Positions 1 through 12,670 of a DNA stretch of 64,000 nucleotides are shown here, piece by piece. The stretch covers positions 186,660,998 through 186,724,997 of the forward strand of contig NC_073696.1 in assembly GCF_029784165.1 (NCBI RefSeq), written 5' to 3'. The stretch's first letter is position 1. The number at the start of each line of letters is the position of its first letter. A model generated the notes under the pieces. The model saw only the letters and a program-made list of their open reading frames with translations. It ran no database searches and was not told the DNA's origin. Source of the stretch: Wyeomyia smithii (taxonomy: Eukaryota; Arthropoda; Insecta; Diptera; Culicidae). Both the position numbers and the translations under genes were made by a program.

Positions 1-1821
1 CAAAAGGATCCTCGATTTTAAAAACTTCGCGAAACTTAGACTTGATCGACTGGGCTGGGAATTTTTTGGCTCAGTTTTTGTGTCAATCACATTTGTTTCC
101 TGTAATATTAAAAACTTTTACCCCAATAGCAGTGCATGTTTGTACACAGAAGTTTCCAAGCATGATGCGTGTTTCCGTACCATTGACTTTGCCGCATCTC
201 ATAATCGTGGTTAAGAGAGACGGTTTAGAACTTGATTATTTTTTACTGCTGAACTGATCTAGCGAGTATCGAGTGTTTCAAGGTTTTCAATATAAGTTTT
301 ACACAATAGCAGTTGGGAAAAACGGCAATTTGTCCAGACCACGCAAAGTTTCAATGATGTTCAAAATTGGCTATAGGTAATATCATGCCAGTATAAGCTT
401 GATTTTTATTTCTAATTGTCGGCGTTCTAAAAGCAAGATTTCTGTTTTGATTGCTTAGTTTTTAAAATAAATATTACATATTTTGTCTTTCCACCCACAA
501 TATGATGATTATTGAAAAAAAAAAATAAAATAAAATAAAAAGACCCGAATAAAAACATAATTTACTTTGAATAAAAAGCCCGTGTTAATGCTAATACAAA
601 TAATTGAAAGAGGAACAGATATGTTTAGTAAACTTTAATCAGTTAGCTTTTTAAACTCTAGCAAAGTCTATGGGAAACATTGTAAGTTTTATTTTTCTTT
701 TCCATTAAATTCAGTTCCCGAGTTTACTATGATGTTTTTCGCCATTTTCAATTTTCCAAAAATATTTGATTAGCTTAAAAGAGGAAACAATCAAAATTAC
801 TTTCAGTGTGCTAATCCGATTGGTTCCATTTTTTTTAATTAGCAAAATCTTAAAATATATATTTATTTTTGGATGATCAAGGGAATTTTAAATTTGTTTC
901 TTGAAATCTTTGAAATTATTTACTCGATCATCGGTTATTTTTGTATGCGAAAGTTGCTTGAAATTGAGAATTGAAATTGTTGTCTAACAACTTGTTTCAA
1001 GAAAATCATTTTTACGTTTCAGTCGCTTTTTACACGGCGGATACGCGGCGCGTAGAACAAAATGGGAAATCTTTTCTTCTAAACATTCCAAAAGTGGGCA
1101 AGCAACAAACGCGTTTTTCACTTGAATTTCCCAGAAAAATTTAAATGGGTTTTGGTAATTTTCTCTGATATTCGAGTTCATTCGCAGAATGAAATAACAC
1201 TGCTTTTTAATTTTCAAACATGATTAAAAACTTTTTACAAGTAAATTTTTTTTACGTGGATTTCAGAATTCACTCGGTATTTTTACGTGGATTTTGAACT
1301 TAACGCGTTTTTTGGAAGCTAGCCTTTCATGGCAAACGACTTTAGGATATTAGAATTTTTAAGAGCGATTTTCTTGAAACAGCATTTTTACAGTCGACTG
1401 GAATATTGATTCCAGTTTTTGTTTTTTAGGGCTATTACATACCAAAAACGCGTATGTGGGACTTTTGCCAAATTTTTCAAAAAACAAATTAAATGTTCGT
1501 TGTTTTTTAAAAACAAAAACGGAAGTGTTTAGGAAACTCTGTCGTAAAAGCGTAGAATACTCTTTTAGAAAAAAAATGTTCTTGGCCCAGGTGAGCTCAG
1601 GTTATGTTGTTCGCTGTTTGACTCGTCATTTTTAAACAATAGTTAGGTAATCTAAAGAGTTCTTAATCTAAAAGACTTCCACAAAAAATGTCCCAGTTTC
1701 AAACTTTGCATAGATGTTTCTATGGGCAAAAGACGCATTGGTTTAATTTTTTGAAACACGACTCTTTTTTGAGAAGCTATTGAAAAATGCTATATTTAAA
1801 AAGTATTGATGGTTATGAATA
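1..1821. repeat. Dispersed repeat, copy A (left part)
   Basis: This AT-rich stretch matches 5266-7060 in the same orientation. Shared anchors include the words around 'gcgaaacttagactt', 'ctgctgaactgatctag', 'gtgttaatgctaata' and 'gatacg.ggcgc', in the same order in both copies. No coding potential was recognised; the short ORFs share no motif. Around 1017-1310 lies a degraded piece related to the CGCGTAAAA foldback family. The copy continues past the TIR element at 1822-3022. The parent element is unknown, so this could be a transposon family or a segmental duplication. Confidence 0.6.
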
Positions 1822-3022
1822 CAGTGATCACCCGATTATATCTCACCCTGTTGATTTTTGGCGTGATAAAATAGGGAAAGTGATAAAATCGGGAAATTTT
1901 TAAAATTTATTTCTTTTATTGAAGGTGTTAAATCAATAACTAAATACGTGAAATCAGCGATTATAATTTTTTTTGGAAAATTTATCTGTACAAACATATG
2001 AAAAAAGCTACAGTTGTTTTTTCATAAATCGATATATCTGAATAATGACTAAAGATAGAGAAAAGTTATCAAGGGATGAATTTGAGAAAACTATTTAAGC
2101 TTTAAAAAAAAAATATTTAAAAAATTCAATTTGAGATCCTGTACTGGAAAAAAAATTTCAAAAACAAAAAGTGACAATAAAAAATCGATCATCACTATTT
2201 TTTTTTAAACATTTTTTTAGATAGATAATTCAGTTGCCTGAAACTTTTCTGAACAAACCTTAAAAAATAAAAAACCTAAAAAAATCGATGTAGAGGTGCA
2301 AATATATTACAATTAAGTTTTTTTATTGTTCATGTTTCTGTTTGAATTAGTAAAATCAATTGCTTGCTTTTTTGTAGCGCAGTACCATAAGCAAAATATT
2401 AGATGTTCTCACAACACTAAGCTTTGCCGAAGACAGCATGCTGATATCTCTCACATATTGCAACCAGAAAAATCTTAAAATCTAAATAACGATTTTCAAT
2501 GCCTTCTCATAGAAAACTTTATGTTGCTTGCAATTTGTAAGAGATAGAAAAATGATGTCTTACGTAAAGTTTCTTGTTTTGAGACCACCTGATACTTTGC
2601 CTAAGACACCAAGCGTCTATCTTTATCTAATGAAAAAGTAAATATTCTATCTCACTTTTAGGAGGATTGATCTTTCAGCTTTCTACATCAAAAGATGCGT
2701 TTTCAAATATTTTGAAACTTCTCCGAACATATTATACGGTTAAAATAAACATTTGTATCACTATTCAATTATTCGCACGATAACAGCAAAATGTAACATT
2801 GTGCATCGGTTGAATTTTTAATGTAAACTGCATCCAGAATGATACACAGAATTATGAAAAATATCTTAAATATTGAAGCGTGATAGAAAATCAGTTCACC
2901 CTGACATTTTTTTAAAGAAATGTTTTATGATGATAAAATCGGGTGAAAAATGTGATAAAATCGGGGGTAGATAAAATCGGTGGCAGATAAAATCGGGTAC
3001 AGATATAATCGGGTGATTACTG
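1822..3022. mobile_element. Non-autonomous TIR DNA transposon (1.2 kb, TA duplication)
   Basis: The ends are inverted repeats of about 22 bp: CAGTGATCACCCGATTATAT at the left and its complement with one mismatch at the right. The insertion is flanked by TA at 1820-1821 and 3023-3024. The subterminal DNA carries several direct copies of 'ataaaatcggg', near 1865-1895 and 2930-3000. There is no transposase ORF. The CAGT terminus and TA duplication place it with Tc1/mariner-type MITEs. It sits inside repeat copy A. Confidence 0.75.
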
Positions 3023-4140
3023 TATTTTAGAGACAAAATGGTTTGTTTGATTGGTGTGACGTCTTCGGCATACTTGTTGATAGTAATTTTGTCTTTCAAA
3101 AAAAATATACTCTGGAATTTAAACATTAAAAGAACAATTCAAAATTAATTATGTGAAAAAACTCTTGTTTTAATAATCTGATTTTTTTTAATAAAAAATA
3201 AAAAAGATTCCCTAAACATTGCGGACTGTCCGGTCATGGAGGAATCAAGAGAAAAAAGTTGTACTGTTAAAAAAAAACAATTTATTTTGTATTTTTTTTT
3301 AAGTTGCGTCCTTGAAAGATAGTCTGCGTCATTTTGACTGCTCGCTTTCTGCAATGTTGTCCATTTTTTTTGCTAACAGTGCGTTGGTCTTTTCTCATTA
3401 TCTCTAAAACAATAAAGAAATATTAAAACTTGAATTCTGGGGTGACATTGCGCATTTCGTTTCGAGCAACTCGAATAAAACTAAATGATCGCTGGGGGCG
3501 TAATGTTTCGTTTTTCGTATTTTTCCGACTTTGCGGGTTAGATGGGCCGCAGGACAAATGACAATGACAGCTTATTTTAAGCTTTAAGCATAACTGGCAG
3601 TATGCGACCTACTCGAAAATAGCGAAAATCGTTCGAATCGAGCTGCGCAATGCCACCCCTGGTTTCTGTTATTTATCGGTGAGGTGACAATGGTCATTCA
3701 ATGATAATTTAAAGAAAAAAAACCTATTCAATTATTTAGAATTCAGGAGTCATTTCGACGTATGATTATCCTTTTTTTTAAAGTTAAATGAATGTATCAA
3801 AGATTAGTTTTTTTACGCATATCAAAATATGTTAATAAAATCCAGTAAAAATGATGAACACGAAATAGAGAAAAAACTAGAGTATCGGTAAGGAATTGCA
3901 TCACATCGACAGAGGTCGCTCTTCGGTAGGTTTTGAATTAGAATGCTGAAAAAAACCGCTGCTGAAGTGTGAAAATCGGGAATTCGCCATGTGATGGAAT
4001 GTTTACCTTTAAAAAAAAAGTCTAATAGTTTGCAGATAACAATTTTAAACTTGAAAAAAATCGTAGTCATAATTGTTTTCGATACGTTTGGCATGTCCAA
4101 GTTCTGATCGACACCATTTTCAGGCTCTTGGTACCGCAGT
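3023..4140. repeat. Dispersed repeat, copy A (right part)
   Basis: Continuation of copy A after the TIR element. The segment around 3880-3990, with words such as 'gtatcggta', 'gcggtttt' on the opposite strand and 'ccgctgctgaagt', matches 7120-7240 of copy B. The part from 3025 to 3850 has no clear counterpart in copy B, so one copy has gained or lost DNA. No gene was recognised. Confidence 0.5.
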
Positions 4141-5265
4141 GCCAATTCGTTGAATTAACCCCAATAGTAAGCTCGTTTTGCATCGTTTCAAAATTAATTT
4201 TAAATCTTTCAAAAGAGTGTCTGAAAACAGTGCTTCAAAACTTTTTGCTTTGTACTTTTTGTCGTTAGTAAACCGGTGATACACCAATGTTCAATAATAC
4301 CTATTCGAAATTGCTGGGTGCATCGAAGTAACTTGCACTTGGGCAACCTGAAATGATTATTTGAATTACCGCTTTTTGCATTTTTTAAAATAGATACAGG
4401 CCAATATCAGTGGAAGTAAAGTATGCGCTCACTATACATATGGCTTTTTACGGTACTAAATACATCTGCATTTATACACTTGTGTTATTTAAAAAAATCG
4501 AAAAACTTTTTATTGCATTTTATGAAAGGATATGTACCTTCAGATAAAGCAATAAATATATTCGGATTTTTTCGACTAGAGTATCTTTTCTCAAAATATC
4601 ATAAACCTCTGAGCAGTAGCACCGATTTGGCTGCTGCGCGCCACACGTCACGAACGATTATCTCGATACTATTTTTTCCAATGTGGCTGTGATAAGCCTG
4701 AATTTTAGACAGGCTTGTTTTTAACATTAATAGCGTGCTCGGAACGAAGGAATTTCAATTTAAAGCCACATTTTTTTCCTACCGAAAATTTTTACTAAAA
4801 TAACGAAACTTTTAAGAAAAACAATCACCATTTTTGTGAAAAAAATAAAGCATGCAAAATCCTCCATTCATGTACATCCAGGGGCGGATTAAGACGAAAG
4901 CGAAGCAGGCGGTCGCCTCCTCGTCAATCATATAAGGGCGCTTAATGTGGGAGCGAAAAGATTAAAAAAATCTAAATTCAAACCACAATAATAATTTGAA
5001 TGTTCGGAAAGTTTAGTTGGTTGGGTGGTTTTACAGGCTTGCTCATCAAGTCAATAAAAATATGAATTTGTACATTTGATTTTTTATTTTGAAACATCGA
5101 TTATAAATCAAATTAAAATTCTAGTTTTTTGGAATACTTAAGAAATGGAAACATGCAAAAACCGTTGTATATTTGCTAAACTTGTTCCGTTTTAGAATAA
5201 ACACCATGTCAATAGTAATGCTGTTTTTACTCTCACGTAGTTGACGGGGAGTCGTGATATTTAAA
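4141..5265. other. No gene recognised; one hAT-like end
   Basis: AT-rich DNA without a supportable ORF. A hAT-type terminal motif, CAGGGGCGGATTAAG, starts at 4879, but I found no matching inverted end downstream, so it is probably a truncated element. Confidence 0.4.
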
Positions 5266-7367
5266 ATGGATGATCTCCTGATCATGAGGGCTTCACGAAA
5301 CTTAGACTTAATCGACTGAACTGGAAGCTATGTTATAAAGTTTCTTTGTGTCAACTGAATTTGTTCATAATTCAAATATATAAATTTTTTTCATTATTTT
5401 TAACTGCTGAACTGATCTAGAAAGTAAAGAGTGGTTGGAGATTTTTTATATAAGTTTTACAAATAGCACTTGGGCATAGCGACAATTGTCAACAGGACAT
5501 ACTAAGTTTTAGTAAAGTTCAAAATTTATTACTGTTATTATCATGTTGGCATAAGCTTGTCGGTGTTCCAAGAACATTCCCAAAATTTTAGACTGTCGTG
5601 ATTCATCATTATTGGATTTCTGTTTTGCTTGCTTATAAAGACTTGGTTTTTTTTTAAACAAATATTACATATTTTATATTTCCAGCCACAATATAATTGA
5701 CAAAGTTAGAAAGACTTATTTAAAAAAGAAATTTACTGTGTTAATGCTAATATAAGTTATGAGGACTTATACAGTCAGGTTTTTTTACGCGGTGTTTTTA
5801 TACGCGAATTTTTTTACCAGTTTTTTACGCAGGTTTTTGAATTAACCCGGTTTTTTAGCCGGATTTTTTAATTAACGCGGTTTTTTTACGCGGATTTTCG
5901 AATTAACGCGGTTTTTCTTACGCGGTTTTTTTACGAGGTTCGTATCTTTCGCGTAAAAAAATCTGACTGCATAAATTATATAAATTAAAGGACAAAAGAT
6001 ATATTGATAAAAGTTTTATTTATTAGCTTTCTAAACTGTAGCAAAGCTAAAAAATGGGGGAAAATCTATGTTTTGCTCTTCTTTCCCATGAAATTTATTG
6101 GATATCAGCTACCGAATTTATTCTGACGGTTTCTTTCACAATTGCAAACGTTCATAAAAATTAAAAAGAGTTTAAAATTAGAAAAATTAAAATTACTTTG
6201 GTTACATATTTATTTTGGTTGAATGAATAAATGTTAATTTGTTTTGGACATATTTGAAACTTTTTACTTGACCATCACTCATTTTTGTATGAAAATGTTT
6301 TTTTTTTTGCTTGGAATTGAGAATTAGTTTTGTTGTCTAACATATTGTATTTGGAGATCTTATTTTTTCTAGTTCAAAACCACTTTTTGCGCGAGGGATA
6401 CGTGGCGCATGGAACAAACATGAAAACTCCAGAATCAATGTTAATGTTAATTTCGAAACTGTTCTAAGTACTTGAAAAAGCAACTAAATAGCAGAGTCAA
6501 TTTCACCTGTGAAATGAACGAAACGAAACAAAATTTAGGAAAAAAAAGGTCAAATAAAATAAGTTATTTTCCAGAAATTTAATTTGGGAAATTTCGCCGA
6601 CGTTCTCATCATCAAAATAATTTTTGGAATGGCCGACTTATTAAGAATTTGTTGTAGAAAAAATCACGCAAAAATTTGCGTAAAAAGCAATTTCAGTGTA
6701 TTTCTGAACGAAAAACCAAGACAGTTTCAAACGGATTTTGTAAATATGAGCTCCTATTTTCAAACAGTTTAATTGTTTAATGAATAGATAAAGGAAGAAA
6801 AATTAAATTGGACATATATATATTTTTTTTTTGAAATTTATGACAAAACAAAATTTCATTGTTCAAAAATTTCCCTACATTTACAAACTTTAATAAAAGC
6901 GGATGCCAAATAAAACAAAAATCATTTAACACTTCTGAATTCTTTAGAGAGAATACTACCGTTTCAATTTCAAAAACTCGATTGTTCTAGGACTAGGTGA
7001 GGTTAGGTTAAGATGCGCCGTCGATTTCAATCGTTATTTTTAAAACATCAACTTTGACACCATCTAAAGATAAACCACTTGCAAATAATCCTCAAAGGAT
7101 GCATTTAACTGAATGACAATATAACTTGAGTACCGGTAGAAAATTGCATTACGTCAGCAGCGGTCGCTCTCCAGCAGGTTTTGCATTCGAATGCTGTTGA
7201 AAAGGAGCCGAAGAAAACCGCTGCTGAAGTATTCCAAAAACCCTACATATTTTTTTACATTTTCGCAAAGAGCTGAATGTGACGTTTAAACTAACAGAGT
7301 TGTGATTGTTTATATTACAGCAGAAATTATTTTGGTTCAGAATAAAAGCATAGAAAAACAAACACAT
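5266..7367. repeat. Dispersed repeat, copy B
   Basis: Second, direct-orientation copy of the repeat at 1-1821 and 3850-4140. It is interrupted by a foldback element at 5772-5969 that copy A lacks. The two copies are clearly diverged by substitutions and small indels. The 62-aa and 72-aa ORFs here show no recognisable domain. Confidence 0.6.
5772..5969. mobile_element. CGCGTAAAA-family foldback MITE
   Basis: The left end is CAGTCAGGTTTTTTTACGCG and the right end carries its imperfect complement ending CTGACTG. The interior is a run of 'ttacgcgg' and 'gaattaacgcgg' modules. TA precedes the left end (5770-5771); the right flank reads CA then TA, so that duplication is slightly decayed. Copy A of the surrounding repeat lacks this insert near 600, giving an empty site. 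Same family as 40830-41343. Confidence 0.75.
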
Positions 7368-9696
7368 TTTTTAGGAATGTTTGATACATGGATCGAAATT
7401 ATTCACATTCATAGAAATGCAAATGTATAAACCTGCAAATCTGCTGCTTGTGATTTAAATCAAGTTGAATTTGATCGCTTTTCGAAATTTTTTGGATCGC
7501 GAAAGTTCAGATAGCTATGTTCTCTCTTCGGACCGCACCCTTTGGAATCCAGGTCCGATGTCAAATACAACTATTGATATAAATTGAAAAATGAAGGGAG
7601 GTTTAGAAAATCTGAATCTGATGAAGGGAGGCGTTAAAAACAGTTTTCGCCTGCAGCTCAAATCACTCTTCGTCCGCCTCTGTGTACAGCGTAAAGGTAC
7701 AACCTACAGGGTTTGTTTGTTTGTTTTTTTTTTTATTTTATGTTTTGTTTTTGTGTTTCTGATAAGTAGTTCTTTCTGTAACATGCTCACCGCGAGAGAC
7801 GTTGGAATCATGTTTTTGGTACAATGACTGCTGTGACTAGTTTTTTTTTTCGAAAGTTTTTGATCAAATGATATGCGTAAATAAATATGCATTTACTTTT
7901 CTAAAATATAATGTTTGTCTACACCAACAGAAATAATTTTTATCTATCGCGAGAACAAGTGCATAACCTTCTGAGACAGGAGCTGCGTGGCCGCAAGGTT
8001 TTAGAGTCTGCTTTGTCAAGCTTTGTCGGTCGATATCAAAAATGAATAAACATGGGTTTATTCTCAGGTTCCCCCATCACTTACTTTTTCTTTACGTTCA
8101 ATTCTATAATACCTTTGTGTGAATTTCTCTTAACAAAAATATAACTTGATTTTAGTTGAAAAGTATTGCAATTTTAGAAATATCTTGCATTCATTCCTAG
8201 GGTCCAATGAAAAACAATAAGAAAGGTGAGTACGATCAGCCAATCTACTTGTTTCGGGAAAAAACACGTTTAAAAGTACGTGGTCCCATAAGCTTTTTTA
8301 CTGGTTAGTGGATGCTTTGTGAGATGATAGTTTACGACATCAAATGTTCAAAATTTTGAGTTGTGTCATTAACCGACGATATAGTGGTATATTCACTTCT
8401 TCACAATGCACTTCGTTTGGAGATAAACACTCTGGCGATACGCTACAGTTTTCAAGGAATCATTTGAATTCTTGGAAAGCTGTGAATTGACTTTTACTCT
8501 TATCCAGCAAACTATTTTACTACCGGAAACACCCGACTTTGCAGTGTAAGTAAATAAGAAAATAATTGCAAGTGATGAATAAAATTTATTTTTTTGTCAT
8601 TATGAATAGCTTCATGTTAATTACGAGCGAGATCTGTACGCGGCCGTAGTCACAGGAAGCTGAGGTCTATACCGGGTGCGCTTGAAGCTTCCAATGCCGA
8701 ACTTGAGTGAAACATACCAGCACGAGAGCATGAAAGAGGTTTGTTTTACTTTTTGTGTGTGTGTGTTTTTTTTGTTTTTTTTTTTTTTGACCAGAGTAAA
8801 TCCTAATCCAGAGACTGCTGCTGCTGGACTACTGCTGCTGTTGGGACCACTGTTGCTGCTGGGACTATTGCTACTGCTGCTGGGACTGCTGCCGAATTGT
8901 TGCCTCCAAGCAGTTCTGTGGAAACTCTAGGTACAACTATTACTACATGGTCCAACGATCAACTGTAAAGCTCAGAAATATTCAAAGGGATCGGTAAACT
9001 TGCTTCAGCGGGAGAACCTGTGTAAAAATTCAATGTTTCCGTTATGAGAACAATTGCTTATTTTTTCCCTTTATTCTACTTCTTAGACTGATTCGAAAAA
9101 TTAAGCGATTGCGACATCGATCGGGCAAGCAAGCCTACACAATCGGAACGCTGCATTCATACACATATCCTGTTGTTACCAGGAAATGATTTATTTAAAG
9201 AACAAACAAAATAAAATTCAATGTAATCTAATGTACGCTTTTCCAAATGATAGAATGATCAAAATAAACAAAAAGAATAAAAACTCAAATTATTGTAAAC
9301 TTTTTTTTTAAATGATTACAATACCCTTGCTAACAAGTCTAGCGTAGTAGTCAAGTTTATTCACTTTGCTCGTGTACCGTCAGTGTTTGACGGTAGGTTT
9401 GGTTTCTCTTGCTCCAGTCATATATATAAAGTTTATGTACGAATTAGAATAACAGAGTTCAGCTATTCTCACTGCTTTCGGGCAGTGTCCAAGCTGTGAC
9501 GCGAATGCAAAAAAAAAAACGAAAATATTTCACTGCCACATAGTCACATCTTCGCAAGTTGCTGCCATGCACTCTCCGGAAAGCACAAAATATCGTCGGC
9601 AACGATATTTTTCATTCGCACGGCGACAACACGGCACTGTCCCGGACATTGCACAGCGGCTTGGTGTGAATTCGTTCGAAATAGCACTGTATTAAT
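7368..9696. other. No gene recognised
   Basis: About 2.3 kb of AT-rich DNA with no ORF that resembles a protein family. It contains poly-T tracts near 7720-7740 and 8765-8790 and an interrupted CTG/CTGG repeat at about 8815-8895, which produces a leucine-rich ORF that I do not regard as a gene. A TATATATAAAG motif lies at about 9420 with TTCAGC about 35 bp downstream; a core promoter is possible but unsupported. Confidence 0.4.
8815..8895. repeat. Interrupted CTG trinucleotide repeat
   Basis: Short runs of CTG separated by GGA and TTG codon-like units. The purity is low. Confidence 0.8.
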
Positions 9697-9704
9697 AATT
9701 AGAG

Positions 9705-9942
9705 CAGGGGCGACTCGTCCATAGGTGCAACCTGTGCATTGCACATGGGAACGCCTTGCAAAAAATATATCTAAATCGCAAATTTATATTAATATTTTAT
9801 TGGTTTTTAGTTTCACTTTCAAATAGTAACAAATAGAATGACTTGCGTAATTATGCGAACATGATTGTGATTACTTCCTCAAACTGCGATTTTCAAAATT
9901 TGTAGTTGAACAGGTAGGTTCAAAAGCCATGAGTCGCCCCTG
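9705..9942. mobile_element. hAT MITE with perfect 8-bp duplication
   Basis: A 238-bp element with terminal inverted repeats CAGGGGCGACTC and its complement. It is flanked by identical 8-bp copies of AATTAGAG at 9697-9704 and 9943-9950. Both the CAGGGGC-type terminus and the 8-bp duplication are diagnostic of the hAT superfamily. It has no coding capacity. Confidence 0.9.
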
Positions 9943-9984
9943 AATTAGAGACACCTCACCACTTCGGCTGTCGCACCTGAATAT

Positions 9985-10905
9985 TAGACTGGGACATGGT
10001 AATATGAGAAAAAAGCGATGGTGTTATTTTTTCGCTCCCATGCACTTTTCGTGTTCCTTATGGGTCCTACAATAACTGTGTAACTTTTCAGATCGATCGG
10101 TGAAACGCCCGATTTGCGCCGGATTTTCAAAGCTTCCATACGATTTTATATGGGAAAACCACTTTTTCAAAACTTTTTCTATAGAGATGTCCACTTGGCT
10201 CCTAAAAATATATCAATACATGATATTTATAGGAAATTTTCCTGGGGGGGAATTTTCCTGGGAAAAACTCTTCTGAAGACCGCAAAGCGCTACCTTGCTT
10301 GTGAAAAAAGATATTCACCCCCGACTAATTGAATATCTGACGGACGGCTCTTCATTGAATTTTACTAGCAATACTGCTGCAGCATGCTGCTGTTGCAAAT
10401 TCAACCATGTGCTGAGAAATGATATCGCTTAAATTTATCTTGGAGGCTTCCCCGAAGATACTATGAGCAAAAATCACACTTTAAAAATAATTTCCACGCA
10501 AAATTATTTCTCATACTTAAGCGAGTTTGCAATAGCAGCATACTGTAGCAGTGTTGCTGGAATATTTCAAAGGTGAGCCGTCCGTCAGACATTCAATCAG
10601 TTTGGGGTGAATAGCTGTTTCTACAAGCATCGTAGCGCCTTACGGTCTTCAGAAGAGTTTTTTCCAGGAAAATTTCCTACAAATATCATGCATTGATATT
10701 TTTTTGAGAGCCAACTTTACATCTCTAGAGAATAAGTAAAAAGTGGATTTTCCCATATAAAATCGTAGGGAAACTTTAAAAATCGGACGCAAATCGGGCG
10801 TTTCACCGATCGATCTGAAAAGTTACACAGTTGTTATGGGACCCATTAGGAACACGAAAAGTGCATTGGAGCTAACAATTATTTTTCGCCCCACCCTACT
10901 GGATA
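9985..10905. mobile_element. Long inverted-repeat (foldback) element
   Basis: Two arms of about 400 bp are in inverted orientation. Matching anchors include 'gcacttttcgtgttcc' with its complement, 'gatcgatcggtgaaacgcccg' (10091 and about 10800), the 'ccatataaaatcgta' tract and 'gacggacggctc' near the centre. The central spacer lies around 10400-10520. The outer ends are not exact and no clean target duplication was found. No coding role is supported; the short ORF in the left arm is a by-product. Confidence 0.75.
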
Positions 10906-11934
10906 TGCGAATGACCTACGCAATTGAAACAAAGCGGAATTTTTTTTATGATACATAAATTGGAACTATGCTGTGATACACCCGAAACACGCGACCCAGT
11001 GAATCGTTGTAGGCTTTGCAGACAAAACAGTTAAGATTAAATGTGTGAAGATTTTCTTAGCTTTAAAATTTCAAATTTATTCAAAATATGAACATAAAAC
11101 TATAAAATGTCTGTGCCGTTTTAAGAAAATTGCACACCCTGATTAGCTGAAGAATGAATAAATAATGAAAATAACGTTGTTTCTCCTTGTTCATGAGCTC
11201 AAAAACCTGCAACTTTTTGATATTGATACACTCTTTTTAATTATTCTAAAATAAAAAAATGGCAAACAATGTCAATTGATCAAACCTTCCGAACAATCAA
11301 TTACTTCTTATACACTGGCGGTAGTTTAAACCCGATTTATTTAATAAAATCAATTATATCAAAATCAATCAATATTTCTCTGTCGCATTAACACAACTCA
11401 CTTGAGAAATACTCATATTCAATTTTATTTTGCGATTAGGGCTGCTCTACAGAAACTGCTTTTGACAGTATTGAAATTATTGGCCAAATACCACTTTAGG
11501 CTATATTCCTGATACCGGAGTCGTCATTTTGGAGTTCGAAATTGCTATTGGGAATGATTTCTGGCCTCTGGGCATAATCTTGTTTCTGAAAATACTAAGA
11601 TTGGATTGTATTTGACCACCATGGGATGTTCGCCAGAAGCCGGAAAATACCGTCACATAATTAAATATGGCAGCTGGAGTTGATATGGGATGACCAGTTA
11701 GGGTTGTTTTTTATCATTCTTAAGTTTAGGTCTAATAATCTGCAAGATCAATCACGATTGCTACAATGTTTGTAGTTACGTATTTGATGGACATAGCATC
11801 ATGTGTCTGAGATGTGAGGCACACATTTATTTGTCATATGTTATACCGTTCTAGCTGAAAATCAAAAACAATGACTTGCGACGTTAGATTTTTTTTACCT
11901 TATGCACAATGCGCATAATGTCGTATATGATGCA
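10906..11934. other. No gene recognised
   Basis: About 1 kb with no convincing ORF. The text around 11500-11680 resembles low-copy non-coding repeat DNA, but I cannot name it. Confidence 0.35.
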
Positions 11935-12030
11935 CCGTTAAGCGTAAAAAGCGTGTAAAAACTGCATTTATTCAAAAATCCGCGTGAAAAAAATCGTGAA
12001 AAATGCGAAAAAAAACTGACTAGTGTGTAA
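11935..12030. repeat. Degraded CGCGTAAAA-family fragment
   Basis: Contains 'gcgtaaaaagcgtgtaaaa', 'aaaatccgcgtgaaaa' and a terminal 'aaactgact', matching the module and right end of the foldback family. Heavily decayed. Confidence 0.5.
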
Positions 12031-12179
12031 AATATGGATATTTAAAAACATCACATTTGAATCAAACAATTTGATGTGATTAATATTTATCAATTTTGGG
12101 GCTACTAATTTTACATGTCTACGTAGTTTTATGAACAATTTCTCATTTTCTATTCATCAGAATAAATTATTTGCAATAT

Positions 12180-12660
12180 ATTTCCATATTTTCATCATTT
12201 GTCAGATATCCTCAAATTCCATTCCCAAGCATTACCGAACCTCTTAATTCAAAAAAGCACTTATCATCGCTTTGAATTTCATGTTTGAGCTGAATTACGC
12301 ATTAAATATCATGATTATGAATGTTATATGTAGTGAATAATATCTAAGTTTTAGTAATCAGCTACCTGTTGTTTCTTCTCAAATGTCTTTTCTAAACAAG
12401 CACAATCATGTTTCACGTAGTTTTGTAAATAATATCTCAAGTTTTAATAGTCAGATACCTACTATTTCTCTTCAAGAATCTTTCAGAACATTTTAATGTA
12501 GAAAAAATCACATGTCATTGTGAATTATATCTTTAGTAATCAGATACCTATTATTTCTCCTCAAATGTCTCGTCTGAATATCGATATACAAAAACACATC
12601 CCATTGCTTTGAATTCCGAATTATAGCTGAAAGCTAAAGGTTGAATGGAAAAAAGTCAGG
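12180..12660. repeat. Diverged short tandem-like repeats upstream of the satellite
   Basis: Three to four loose repeats, roughly 110-200 bp apart, share 'cagatacctattatttctcctcaaatgtct'-like text (about 12358, 12450, 12540, with a weaker copy near 12200). They lie directly upstream of the 375-bp satellite but share no obvious sequence with it. Confidence 0.5.
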
Positions 12661-12670
12661 TTTTATGTAT

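Noticed and set aside
8676..8930. 84-aa ORF with a leucine-rich stretch
   Set aside because: The Leu run comes from an impure CTG repeat and a poly-T tract; there is no start context or homology.
9415..9470. TATATATAAAG with TTCAGC downstream as a core promoter
   Set aside because: No transcript or ORF follows that I can recognise, and TATA-like words are frequent in AT-rich DNA.
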